Source: JADJPL01 sp964607915
GTDB lineage: Bacteria > Bacteroidota > Bacteroidia > Chitinophagales > Saprospiraceae
DNA: 61,020 nt
NCBI GenBank assembly: GCA_964607915.1
Contig: CAZSMU010000002.1
Coordinates: 1 to 61,020 of the forward strand
Reading direction: 5' to 3'
Made by a program: the position numbers and the translations under genes
Part shown: positions 1 to 8,052 of the stretch, in pieces
How positions within the stretch are numbered: the stretch's first letter is position 1
How the letters are laid out: each line of letters opens with the position of its first letter
The notes under the pieces: model-generated
What the model saw: the letters and a program-made list of their open reading frames with translations, nothing else
Told to the model about the DNA's origin: nothing
Database searches by the model: none

Positions 1-1
1 G

Positions 2-64
2 AAAGAAGAAGAGCGCCGACAGAAAGAAGAAGAGCGCCGGCAGAAAGAAGAAGAGCGCCGGCAG
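2..64 (+). repeat. In-frame 21-bp tandem repeat (3 units)
   Basis: Three consecutive 21-bp units differ by a single A/G change and encode KEEERRQ three times. A degenerate fourth unit starts at 65. More units may lie left of the window. The period is a multiple of three, so copy-number change would keep the frame. Confidence 0.85.
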
Positions 65-184
65 AAAGAAGAAGCTCTGCGCAAACAGGACAGCGCCATC
101 CGGCTGCTTCTGGAAGTAGGCCTGTCAAAAGAAGAAATCGCCCTCAAATTGGGTCTCTCCGAGGGGGATATGGAGGGGTATTGA
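2..184 (+). CDS. C-terminal fragment of a probable Rpn/PD-(D/E)XK nuclease-family protein (5' end outside window)
   Basis: Open from the left edge in the frame starting at base 2 and ending at TGA 182-184, so only the last 60 residues are visible. They begin with three exact 7-residue units (KEEERRQ), encoded by near-identical 21-bp repeats at 2-22, 23-43 and 44-64. A short helical tail follows with the pattern LLLEVGLSKEEIALKLGLS. In Bacteroidota, charged coiled repeats plus a 'GLSKEEIA..LG.S' tail are typical of the C-terminus of Rpn recombination-promoting nuclease/putative transposase proteins. No catalytic domain is visible here, so the family call is inference from the tail alone. Confidence 0.5.
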   Translation, partial: KEEERRQKEEERRQKEEERRQKEEALRKQDSAIRLLLEVGLSKEEIALKLGLSEGDMEGY

Positions 185-400
185 GGCAGATTGCAACCAG
201 TCTGTTGTCTAAATAGTGATTCGAATGATTAGAAAATCACGATGACGGGGTATGGCGGCGGAAGATAAGCAAAACGTTTCAAAAGACGAACTCTGGTAGG
301 CTCAACTGCAGGTCTGATGCAGTCCCTCCAGGGTTCGTTTTTTTTAACCCTGTATTGGAAAGGCTGAAATCCTGTCCCAAAACCTGTCCCTTTTTCAAAA

Positions 401-438
401 TAAAAAACCCAAGCACCTGGTTTACAGATACTTGGGTT
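401..438 (-). terminator. Rho-independent terminator of tRNA-Ala
   Basis: AACCCAAG at 406-413 pairs perfectly with CTTGGGTT at 431-438 around a 17-nt loop. On the minus strand the stem is followed by a T run (401-407), placed directly downstream of the tRNA. Confidence 0.75.
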
Positions 439-446
439 ATTTTTTG

Positions 447-520
<74 letters not shown>

Positions 521-533
521 GTTTTTCGGTCAG

Positions 534-564
534 CAAATGTAAGGGCTCCTAAGAAACTGTGCAA
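534..564 (-). promoter_or_regulatory. Bacteroidota-type promoter of tRNA-Ala
   Basis: On the minus strand TTG (562-564), 20 nt, then TACATTTG (534-541), a perfect match to the -7 box TAnnTTTG. Transcription would start near 528, just upstream of the tRNA 5' end at 520. Confidence 0.7.
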
Positions 565-639
565 TTTTATCGCTGTATTTTTTTTCAAATTTTCATCCAT
601 AAGGTATAACACACGCGAGAAATAATATTTTAAAAAAAA

Positions 640-685
640 TTGCAAAACATTGCATGTATTATTGCAACTTTTTGCATTTCTTGCA
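640..685 (+). promoter_or_regulatory. Array of five TTGCA direct repeats upstream of murQ
   Basis: TTGCA occurs at 640-644, 650-654, 662-666, 672-676 and 681-685. The spacings are 10, 12, 10 and 9 bp, close to one helical turn, in an AT-rich stretch upstream of murQ. This is the arrangement expected of a multi-site operator. The DeoR-type regulator encoded at 7225 is one candidate binder (inference). Confidence 0.4.
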
Positions 686-692
686 GTTTATT

Positions 693-762
693 AGGCTTAT
701 TGCGAAGAGTCGGCGGGAAAAAGGGCCTTTTGACCCCCTCTCTATCCCCCCACAGCAAGTCC
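693..762. repeat. Intergenic palindromic element, copy A (inverted orientation)
   Basis: Left tip AGGCTTATTGCGAAG, centre AAAAAGGGCC, right tip CACAGCAAGTCC. The arm with GGCGGGAAAAAGGGCC is on the left and the arm with GGGGGTCAAAAGGCC on the right, the reverse of copies B, F and J. It lies in the leader region of murQ. Confidence 0.75.
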
Positions 763-795
763 GTTACTTAACTTATGCCAAACCGGCTGAAAAGA

Positions 796-1605
796 ATGGA
801 AAGAATCACGGAAAGCAGCTCTCCCTATCGGCACCTCGAGCAGATGTCCGTGCGGGAATTGCTGGAAAACATGAACAAAGAAGACCAGCTCGTACCCTTA
901 GCGGTAGCCCGGGCCATACCACAAATCGAAGCACTCGTAGAAGTAGCCGCCCAAAAGTTACAAAACGGCGGGCGCTTGTTCTATATCGGTGCCGGCACCA
1001 GCGGCAGGCTCGGGGTCTTGGATGCCTCCGAATGCCCGCCTACCTTCGGGGTATCGGAAGACCTCGTCATCGGAATCATCGCAGGCGGAGAGACCGCCAT
1101 ACGCCGCGCCGTCGAAAAAGCGGAAGACAGCCCCACCCAGGCCTGGGAAGACCTCTCCGTCTATGAGCCCGACGACCACGACGTCGTCATAGGCATAGCT
1201 GCTTCGGGTACAACCCCTTACGTCATACATGGGCTTAAAGATTGCCAGGAGAGGGGCATCCCTACCGCCTGCATCACCTGCAACCCCGGCTCCCCCTTGG
1301 CCGAATACGCCGATTTCCCCATAGAGGTCGTCGTAGGGCCCGAGTTCGTGACGGGCAGTACGCGCATGAAGTCCGGCACCGCCCAGAAACTCGTGCTCAA
1401 CATGGTCAGTACCAGCATCATGATTCGCCTGGGAAGGGTTAAAGACAACAAGATGGTGGATATGCAGTTGACAAACGCCAAACTCGTGGATCGCGGTACG
1501 CGCATGCTCATGCACAGCCTCGACCTCGACTACCTCGATGCCAAAGAAATGCTGCTCAAGCATGGAAGCGTCCGAAAAGCCATCGAAGCCGTAGGGGTCA
1601 AATAA
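796..1605 (+). CDS. murQ: N-acetylmuramic acid 6-phosphate etherase MurQ
   Basis: Cleaves the lactyl ether of MurNAc-6-phosphate to GlcNAc-6-phosphate plus D-lactate, a cytoplasmic step of peptidoglycan recycling. The 269-residue product is a single SIS domain with the sugar-phosphate loop IGAGTSGRLG (64-73) and the family signature LDASECPPTFG. Glu79 and Glu110 are 31 residues apart, the same spacing as the catalytic Glu83/Glu114 of E. coli MurQ. I chose ATG 796 because family members begin MERITES. An in-frame ATG at 775 would add seven residues. The BadF-type kinase gene follows after 9 nt, so the two are probably co-transcribed. The TTGCA array and repeat copy A lie upstream. Confidence 0.93.
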   Translation: MERITESSSPYRHLEQMSVRELLENMNKEDQLVPLAVARAIPQIEALVEVAAQKLQNGGRLFYIGAGTSGRLGVLDASECPPTFGVSEDLVIGIIAGGETAIRRAVEKAEDSPTQAWEDLSVYEPDDHDVVIGIAASGTTPYVIHGLKDCQERGIPTACITCNPGSPLAEYADFPIEVVVGPEFVTGSTRMKSGTAQKLVLNMVSTSIMIRLGRVKDNKMVDMQLTNAKLVDRGTRMLMHSLDLDYLDAKEMLLKHGSVRKAIEAVGVK

Positions 1606-1614
1606 CCAAATGCC

Positions 1615-2451
1615 ATGAAGCTGATCGTAGATAGCGGTTCTACCAAAGCCGTCTGGGCACTCGCCCAAAACGGCTCCCTACTGCAATCCTTTACCACCGC
1701 CGGAATCAGCCCGTACTTCATGGACGACCAAGCCATCCGCACCCTGGTCGGCGAGCTGCGCACGCAACTCGACGGAACGATACCCGCAGAGCTGCACTAT
1801 TACGGCACCGGCTGCAATGCCCTGGAACAACGCCAGCGCCTGGAACAGCTCTTCTCCAACCTATTCCCGGAAACGCCCCTGGTGCGGGTCTATACAGATA
1901 TCGCGGGCGCCGCCCGCGCCTGCTGCCAACGCAATGCCGGCATCACCGGAATCCTCGGCACCGGATCCAATGCCTGCCGCTACGACGGCCACGAAGTACT
2001 GGAGACGGCCGGCGGACTGGGCTTCATCCTCGGCGATGAAGGCAGCGGTGCCGCCATCGGACGCGAACTCCTCATCGCCTTCCTCAACCGCGAACTGCCC
2101 GAACACAGTGCCCAAGCTCTCCAGGCACGCTTCCAGTTGACGCGCGATAACATCCTGCAATCTGTCTACAAGCTTCCCTTCCCCAACCGATACCTCGCTT
2201 CTTTTATGCCCTTTGTACACGAACACCGGACCGAACCCCTCGTCAAAGCGTTGCTCGAGCGGCAGTTCCTGCTCTTTTTCCAACGAAATGTCCTGCCCCT
2301 CCAAACCTCGGAACCCCTCCCCGTACACCTCGTAGGCTCCGTAGCCCATTTTTTCAGCGAAGAAATCCGGCAAAGCGCTCAACAGGCTTCCCTTCCCTTA
2401 GACGCCATCGCTCAGAATCCCATATCGGGACTGGTGCGCTACCACGCATGA
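1615..2451 (+). CDS. BadF/BadG/BcrA/BcrD-type sugar kinase, probable MurNAc/GlcNAc kinase (MurK-like)
   Basis: 278 residues with the ASKHA ATPase fold. Phosphate-1 loop DSGSTKAVWAL is at the N-terminus, phosphate-2 loop GTGSNACRYDG near 115, then GGLGFILGDEGSG near 133, the standard motif of bacterial N-acetylglucosamine kinase-like proteins. Known biology: in the Bacteroidota species Tannerella forsythia a kinase of this superfamily (MurK) phosphorylates MurNAc ahead of MurQ and is encoded beside it. Here the gene starts 9 nt after murQ. I infer it makes MurNAc-6-P (or GlcNAc-6-P) for the adjacent etherase. Substrate preference cannot be read from the sequence. Confidence 0.82.
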   Translation: MKLIVDSGSTKAVWALAQNGSLLQSFTTAGISPYFMDDQAIRTLVGELRTQLDGTIPAELHYYGTGCNALEQRQRLEQLFSNLFPETPLVRVYTDIAGAARACCQRNAGITGILGTGSNACRYDGHEVLETAGGLGFILGDEGSGAAIGRELLIAFLNRELPEHSAQALQARFQLTRDNILQSVYKLPFPNRYLASFMPFVHEHRTEPLVKALLERQFLLFFQRNVLPLQTSEPLPVHLVGSVAHFFSEEIRQSAQQASLPLDAIAQNPISGLVRYHA

Positions 2452-2466
2452 CTTTTTGTGAAACTA

Positions 2467-2496
2467 TTTTGATTCTACATAAATCTGGTATGTTTT
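2467..2496 (+). promoter_or_regulatory. Candidate promoter of the susC/susD-like pair
   Basis: TTTTG (2467-2471), 17 nt, then TATGTTTT (2489-2496), one mismatch from TAnnTTTG, 25 nt before the susC-like ATG. It would allow transcription separate from murQ-kinase. Confidence 0.4.
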
Positions 2497-2521
2497 CTTA
2501 AATCACTTAAACGTTTTTTTT

Positions 2522-5500
2522 ATGTCAAAACCTGTTCACGTTCGTTTCCAATCTGCCTGGATTGCACTGGCCCTGCTGTTTGCAGCGCCGGCCATATCCT
2601 GGGGGCAGGGCCAGGTGGCATATTCCATTTCAGGCGTTGTGTCGGACAAGGCCAACCAACCTCTAATCGGGGTAGCTGTTCAGTTGCTCGAAACCCGCCA
2701 GGGTACACTTACCGATCTGGACGGTAAGTACATGCTGGAAGGCACCGTAGCCAGCGGCACCTATACCCTCCAGATGAGCTATCTGGGCTATGCCAACTTC
2801 ACCAGGACCATCACCATTGACGACGCCAACCGCAAACTCGACCTGAACGTCACCCTCGAAGAAGACGCACTCGCCCTCGACGAGGTCGTCGTGACGGGTT
2901 CCACCCTCAAGTCCACCCGCCGTCAGTTGGGCAATGCCGTCAACATCGTCAACGCCGACGCCCTCCAAAAGAGCGGCACCGACAACCTCCTCTCCGCCCT
3001 GCAAGGCAAAATTGCAGGCGCTCAGGTGACACAGAACTCCGGCGACCCCTCGGGCGGCCTCTCCGTGCGCCTGCGCGGGGTCAACTCCATCCGCGGCAAC
3101 TCCGACCCGCTCTACGTCATTGACGGAGTCGTCGTGAGCAACTCTACGACCAACGTCACACAGGTCTCCGTCAGCGCAGGCGCCGCCGAAATGGGCACCA
3201 ACCGACTCGCAGACATCAACCCCAAAGACATCGAGAGCATCAACGTACTCAGCGGCGCTGCCGCCGCTGCCGTGTATGGCTCCCGCGCCGCCAACGGGGT
3301 CGTCATCATCACCACCAAACGCGGGTCAACCGGCAAACCGCAAATCACGCTCAGCACCAGCGTGAACGTGAACCAACTCCGCCAAAAGGTCTATATCACA
3401 ACCTATGGCAAACAGTTCGGCAGCGTCGGCCAGCGCCTCCACACCATCAACCCCTTCACAGGGGGACCGACCGTCAACGTCCTGGGCCGCAACCTGCCTA
3501 CCCAGCTCGTGGACGTCACGCGCTACGACTACCAGGACAACGTCTTCCACAACGGGATGGGTACTGATAACTACCTCTCCGTGTCCGGGGGGACCGACAA
3601 GACCAAGTACTACGGCTCCATCTCCTACATGGCCAACCAGGGCATCGTCCGCAATACCGATTTCAACCGCTACGGCCTGCGCCTGAACCTCGACCAGCAA
3701 CTGGCCCCCTGGATCAAAGCCAGCTTTGGCCTGTCGTACAACAACAGCTTCTCCAACGAAAAGCCCAACGGCAACTCCTTCTTCAGCCCCATCAACGCCA
3801 TCAATATCACCAACAACATCACCGATGCCGCCAAGCGCGACGCCAACGGCAACCTGCAGGCCGTGGAAGTCACCCGCGTCAACCCCCTGTCGGTCATCGA
3901 GGATTTCGATATCAACCAGGAGGTGAACCGCGCCATTTCCAACCTGGCGTTCACCCTCTTCCCGCTCAAAGGAATGACCATTGACTGGGTGCTGGGCGCT
4001 GACGTCTACAGCCAGGCCGGGAATACCTACATCCCGCCTTACCCCTACGCCGGCGTCAACCCGCTGTACTATGCCGCCGGATTCGCCGCCACCGTCAACT
4101 CAAACTTCCGCCTGTTCAACAACGATTTGAACATCAACTACGAAACCGATATCACCAACAACCTGCGCTCCATCACGACAGCGGGCTTCAACTACCAGTA
4201 CAGCCGCAACTCGAGCGTCCTGGCCAGCGGCGAAACCCTCCTGCCCAATATCCGCACCGTCAACGGGGCCACCACTACCCTGCGCTCCGCCTACGGCCTC
4301 GACCAGTTCAGCCTGAGCGGATACTTCCTGCAGCAGACCTTCGGCCTGAGCAACCAGCTCTTCGTCACCCTGGCAGGGCGCATTGATGGTTCCTCCAAGT
4401 TCTCGGCAGAAGAAAATACCCAGTTCTACCCGAAAGCCAGTGCGAGCTGGGTCGTTTCCGACAACGCCTTCTGGAAAGAGCGCTTCGGCAAAACCTGGAA
4501 CGCCCTCAAACTGCGCGGCTCCTGGGGCGAGTCCGGAGGCTTGACCGGCATCGGCTCCTACGACCGCTTCTGGCAGTTCTCGCCCGTCAACTACCTCAAC
4601 CGCCCAACCTTCCTGCCCAGCACGCAGTTGGCCAACCCGCTCATCGTACCGGAACGCACCCGCGAACTCGAAGTGGGCGCCGACCTGTCCTTCCTCGACA
4701 GCCGCGTCAACCTGGCCTTCACCTGGTATAAGCAGGATGTCTTCGACCTCGTCGTCAACCGCCTGCTCGCCGCTTCTTCCGGCGGTCGCAGCATCGTGGA
4801 CAACGTAGGCGAAATGGAAAACAAAGGCGTCGAACTCAACCTGGGCATCAACGCCGTGCGCAGCACCAACCTGAACTGGGACGTAAACCTCGTGTTCAGC
4901 CGCAACCGCAACTCCATCGTCAATGCAGGCAGCCCGCTGGTAGCGATCAGCAACTCCGCCGGCGCACCGGCATTCCTCGTGCAAGGCCAGCCCGCCAGCG
5001 TCATGTTCGGCACGTTCTACGCCAAAAATCCGGACGGCTCCCTGCTCCTCGATGTCAATGGGCTGCCGCAACAGGAGCGCGGAACGGTCACCGCTTACAA
5101 AGGCGAAGCAGTCCCCGCCGGTGCCTATGTCATCGCCGGACAACTCTATACGCCCAAACGCGACGGCAGCGGACAACCCACCGGCACCGTGCTCCGCAAC
5201 GTCATCGGCGACCCCAACCCGGATTACCTCGCCTCCTTCAGCAGCTCCCTGCGCTTTAAAGGCCTCACCTTCGGCTTCCTCTTCGACGGCGTGTTTGGCT
5301 ACGAAGTGTTCAACGCCGACCGCCGTACCCGCCAGGGCGTAGGTATAGGCGATTATGCCGAACGGGAAATGAAGGGCGAACTCAAGCGCGGCTATATCTG
5401 GTCTATCTACCCCATCGAAGAATGGCGCGTGGACGACGGCAGCTTCATCAAATTGCGCGAGGTGTCCCTGTCCTACAACCTGCCCAAACTCTTCAAAGGA

Positions 5501-5674
5501 ATGCAGGACTGGAACCTGTCCTTCGTAGGACGCAACCTCGTCTCCTTCGACAATTACGACGGCTACGATCCGGAAACGAACGCAGGGGGCAACAGCGACC
5601 TGCTCCGCGGCGTGGACTTCGGCAACGTGCCCATCCCCCGCACCTACCAGGTCGTGCTCACTGCCAAATTCTAA
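2522..5674 (+). CDS. SusC/RagA-family TonB-linked outer membrane transporter
   Basis: 1050 residues. A signal peptide ends near residue 30 (hydrophobic IALALLFAAPAISWG). A carboxypeptidase-regulatory-like domain follows (about 35-120, 'ISGVVSDKANQPLIGVAV...TDLDGKY'), then the TonB plug (about 130-250) with LRGVNSIRGNSDPLYVIDGV and AAVYGSRAANGVVIITTK, then a 22-strand-type barrel ending TYQVVLTAKF. It imports oligomeric substrates with a SusD lipoprotein, whose gene follows. The murQ-kinase genes immediately upstream suggest peptidoglycan-derived sugars or muropeptides as substrate; that is inference, since SusC sequence does not reveal substrate. Confidence 0.93.
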   Translation: MSKPVHVRFQSAWIALALLFAAPAISWGQGQVAYSISGVVSDKANQPLIGVAVQLLETRQGTLTDLDGKYMLEGTVASGTYTLQMSYLGYANFTRTITIDDANRKLDLNVTLEEDALALDEVVVTGSTLKSTRRQLGNAVNIVNADALQKSGTDNLLSALQGKIAGAQVTQNSGDPSGGLSVRLRGVNSIRGNSDPLYVIDGVVVSNSTTNVTQVSVSAGAAEMGTNRLADINPKDIESINVLSGAAAAAVYGSRAANGVVIITTKRGSTGKPQITLSTSVNVNQLRQKVYITTYGKQFGSVGQRLHTINPFTGGPTVNVLGRNLPTQLVDVTRYDYQDNVFHNGMGTDNYLSVSGGTDKTKYYGSISYMANQGIVRNTDFNRYGLRLNLDQQLAPWIKASFGLSYNNSFSNEKPNGNSFFSPINAINITNNITDAAKRDANGNLQAVEVTRVNPLSVIEDFDINQEVNRAISNLAFTLFPLKGMTIDWVLGADVYSQAGNTYIPPYPYAGVNPLYYAAGFAATVNSNFRLFNNDLNINYETDITNNLRSITTAGFNYQYSRNSSVLASGETLLPNIRTVNGATTTLRSAYGLDQFSLSGYFLQQTFGLSNQLFVTLAGRIDGSSKFSAEENTQFYPKASASWVVSDNAFWKERFGKTWNALKLRGSWGESGGLTGIGSYDRFWQFSPVNYLNRPTFLPSTQLANPLIVPERTRELEVGADLSFLDSRVNLAFTWYKQDVFDLVVNRLLAASSGGRSIVDNVGEMENKGVELNLGINAVRSTNLNWDVNLVFSRNRNSIVNAGSPLVAISNSAGAPAFLVQGQPASVMFGTFYAKNPDGSLLLDVNGLPQQERGTVTAYKGEAVPAGAYVIAGQLYTPKRDGSGQPTGTVLRNVIGDPNPDYLASFSSSLRFKGLTFGFLFDGVFGYEVFNADRRTRQGVGIGDYAEREMKGELKRGYIWSIYPIEEWRVDDGSFIKLREVSLSYNLPKLFKGMQDWNLSFVGRNLVSFDNYDGYDPETNAGGNSDLLRGVDFGNVPIPRTYQVVLTAKF

Positions 5675-5731
5675 GGCATGACGCCCCGTAAGATGTCATT
5701 TTTTTTAAACCTGTTTTTAAAAAAGAAAATC

Positions 5732-7042
5732 ATGCGAAAGCAATATTTCATACCCTTCCTTTTCACTGCCGTGCTTTTCCTCGCCACGGCCTGCGAACAG
5801 GAATACCTCAATCCCAGCGCAGCCAGCGAAGACCAGGTAGTGGCCAACGTGGACGGCCTCATCGCCCTCACCAACGGCCTGCAATTCCGGTACTCCATCG
5901 GACGCCAATCCCCGCTCTACACGACCGTGACCGCCTCGGGCTTCTCAACCGGTGAACTGGCCATCCTCAATGCCGGCAACGCCGACGAAAACTTCCTGAG
6001 CCTCGGCGGAACACAGGTCAACGGCAACAACTCCATCGTAACCAACCTCTGGGAACAGTGCCACCTGCTCAAGGCTACCGCCGACATCGTACTCAAAAAT
6101 GCGACGAACTTCGGCGACCCGGCCTTCCAGAGCGGCGTCATCGGCTTCGCTTCTATCTTCAAAGCCCTCAGCCTCGGCACCCTGGCCCAGTATTTTGAGC
6201 AAGCGCCCGTGCAGGTCGCCAGAAATGCCGCGTTCAGCTCGCGACAGGCCGTCCTGGAAGAAGCCGTGCGCATCTTGCGCGAGGCCAAATCCAAAGTGGA
6301 CGCCACCGCCCCTTCTGCCGCGTTTACCTCCAAAACGCCCAACAGCGTGAATATCCCCAACACCATCAATGCCCTCATCGCCCGCTACAGCGCGATGCTC
6401 GGCAAATGGGACGACGTCCTGGCAGCCGCCAACGCCGTGAGCCTCACCACGCGTTCCACCTTCGTATTCGACGACCTGACGCGCAACCCGATCTTCGACG
6501 TCGCCCTCAGCAACGTCAACGTCTTCCAGCCGATCAATGCCAACCTCGGCCTCTCGGGCGACCTGGCACCCAGCGCCGACGACCAGCGGGTCTTGTTCTA
6601 CCTCACCAGCAAAACGCCCGGCTCCGGCAATATCTTCCGCGGAAAAGGCTATTTCAGCAGCAACTCCGCCGCTATCCCGGTCTATACGCCCGGCGAAATC
6701 CTGCTCCTCAGGGCAGAAGCGTTCGCCCGCAAAAACCAACTCGCCGAAGCAAAAGCTGAGCTCGACAAAGTGCTGACCAAAACACCAGCCACCGATCTCT
6801 ATGGCTGCGGTGCCGGACTGCCCGCATACAGCGGCCCCCAGACCCAGGCCGACCTGCTCAAGGAAATCTACCGCAACCGCGCCATCGAGCTCTATATGTC
6901 CGGCCTTAAACTGGAAGATAGCCGCCGCTTCAACCGCCCGGGCCCAGGCCAGACGGGTGCCGAACGCAACCGCAACTACTACCCCTATCCGAACAACGAA
7001 CGGGATAACAACCCGAGCACACCCGCCGACCCGGCAGGGTAA
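5732..7042 (+). CDS. RagB/SusD-family nutrient-binding lipoprotein
   Basis: 436 residues from ATG 5732. An earlier in-frame ATG at 5678 would place 18 residues ahead of the signal peptide and is less likely. Lipoprotein signal with lipobox LATA-C, Cys21. The body is alpha-helical and TPR-like, with the C-terminal SusD pattern EILLLRAEAFARKNQLAEAKAELDKV followed by LLKEIYRNRAIELYMSGLKLEDSRRF. It acts as the surface lid and substrate binder on the upstream SusC-like channel, 57 nt away. Repeat copy B and a strong terminator follow its stop codon. Confidence 0.9.
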   Translation: MRKQYFIPFLFTAVLFLATACEQEYLNPSAASEDQVVANVDGLIALTNGLQFRYSIGRQSPLYTTVTASGFSTGELAILNAGNADENFLSLGGTQVNGNNSIVTNLWEQCHLLKATADIVLKNATNFGDPAFQSGVIGFASIFKALSLGTLAQYFEQAPVQVARNAAFSSRQAVLEEAVRILREAKSKVDATAPSAAFTSKTPNSVNIPNTINALIARYSAMLGKWDDVLAAANAVSLTTRSTFVFDDLTRNPIFDVALSNVNVFQPINANLGLSGDLAPSADDQRVLFYLTSKTPGSGNIFRGKGYFSSNSAAIPVYTPGEILLLRAEAFARKNQLAEAKAELDKVLTKTPATDLYGCGAGLPAYSGPQTQADLLKEIYRNRAIELYMSGLKLEDSRRFNRPGPGQTGAERNRNYYPYPNNERDNNPSTPADPAG

Positions 7043-7050
7043 GGGGTAAA

Positions 7051-7126
7051 AGACTTGTTGCAAAGGAATCCACGAGGCGTCAAAAAGGCCCTTTTTCCCT
7101 CCTCGACGACCCCTCGCCACAAGTCC
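7051..7126. repeat. Intergenic palindromic element, copy B (complete)
   Basis: Left tip AGACTTGTTGCAAAGG, centre GTCAAAAAGGCCCTTTTTCC, right tip CCCTCGCCACAAGTCC. It starts 8 nt after the SusD stop codon and runs directly into the terminator at 7127. Confidence 0.85.
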
Positions 7127-7182
7127 AAAAAAGAAAAAGAGGGGTAGGGATTTTACAGTCCCTGCCCCTCTTTTTCTTTTTT
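7127..7182 (+). terminator. Strong terminator after susC/susD-like genes
   Basis: 24-nt arms at 7127-7150 and 7159-7182 pair with only one G-T wobble around an 8-nt loop. The stem begins with an A run and ends TTTTTCTTTTTT. The symmetry allows function in both directions. Confidence 0.85.
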
Positions 7183-7224
7183 AACCCAATATTTTCTATT
7201 TTGGCCTGTTCAATACGCCTTGCC

Positions 7225-7974
7225 ATGCTGAAAAAAGAGCGCCAAGCCCTCATCTTGCGGGAAGTAAATATCCACAATAAAGTCATCCTCTCCGACCTGA
7301 GTCAGAAGCTCTCCGTCTCGGAAGATACGGTGCGACGCGATATCCAGGAACTATCCGATGCCGGCCGCCTTATCAAAGTGCGCGGCGGAGCCCTCTCGCG
7401 CTCCTATCAGGTCTATTCCTACAAGGAACACGATATCTATGCCTACCAGGAGAAAACCATCATCGCCCGCAAAGCCATCAGCCTGCTGCGCGACGGCATG
7501 CTCGTGCTCATCAGCGGCGGCTCTACCAATCTCGAACTGGCGCGCATCCTCCCCCCTGACCTGAAAGTCACCTTTCTGACCGTAAGCCTCACCACCGCCA
7601 TGCAACTCATCGAACACCCCTCCAGCGAAACGATCTTCATCGGCGGACAGCTCTCCAAAACGGCCCAGGTGAGCGTCGGTGGGGAAGTCGTACAAAACCT
7701 GAACGATTTCATCCCGGATATCTGCCTCATAGGCGTCAATGGTATAGATGTCGCCGAAGGTTTGACGGAAAACGACTGGGAAGTGGCCACCCTCAAAAAA
7801 ACCATGATCCGCGTTTCCCGCAAAGTGGTGGCGCTCTCTATTGCCGAAAAACTGAATTCGGTCCAAAAAATCAAAGTCTGCGGCGTCAACCAGATTGACT
7901 ATCTCATCACCGAACTGAGCCCGGAACACGAAGTACTGGTCCCCTATCGCAAAGCAGGCCTGGAAATCCTGTAA
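7225..7974 (+). CDS. DeoR/GlpR-family transcriptional regulator
   Basis: 249 residues from ATG 7225 (a TTG at 7201 is also in frame). The N-terminal winged HTH (about 1-55) shows the DeoR signature: LSDLSQKLSVSEDTVRRDIQELSDAGRL followed by KVRGGA. The C-terminal DeoR sensor domain (about 70-235) has ISGGSTNLELARIL and the motif CLIGVNGIDVAEGLTENDWEVATLKK, typical of sugar-phosphate sensing. It lies downstream of the murQ/kinase/SusCD block on the same strand, so it may control that locus in response to a phosphosugar such as MurNAc-6-P or GlcNAc-6-P (inference). Confidence 0.88.
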   Translation: MLKKERQALILREVNIHNKVILSDLSQKLSVSEDTVRRDIQELSDAGRLIKVRGGALSRSYQVYSYKEHDIYAYQEKTIIARKAISLLRDGMLVLISGGSTNLELARILPPDLKVTFLTVSLTTAMQLIEHPSSETIFIGGQLSKTAQVSVGGEVVQNLNDFIPDICLIGVNGIDVAEGLTENDWEVATLKKTMIRVSRKVVALSIAEKLNSVQKIKVCGVNQIDYLITELSPEHEVLVPYRKAGLEIL

Positions 7975-7991
7975 CGCCCGTGGATGCCCGC

Positions 7992-8018
7992 TGGGGAAGG
8001 GTCAGCGAGAAGGAAGAG
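7992..8018. repeat. Degenerate half of the palindromic element
   Basis: GGGGAAGGGTCAGCGAGAAG resembles the element arm GAGGGGTCAGCGAGGAGG. It lies between the convergent ends of the DeoR-type gene and priA. The tip is not recognisable. Confidence 0.35.
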
Positions 8019-8052
8019 CACTCGCCCCTCGATTTCTCAGCAAAGGCCTTCT

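Noticed and set aside
2..64. CRISPR-like direct repeats at the window start
   Set aside because: Units are contiguous, in frame and without spacers; a coding tandem repeat.
329..352. CAGGGTT/AACCCTG hairpin as a terminator
   Set aside because: The T run is in the loop rather than after the stem; no gene end beside it.
654..1166. 170-codon plus-strand frame overlapping the start of murQ
   Set aside because: Its first third translates the repeat copy and the rest is a murQ frame shadow rich in Arg/Pro.
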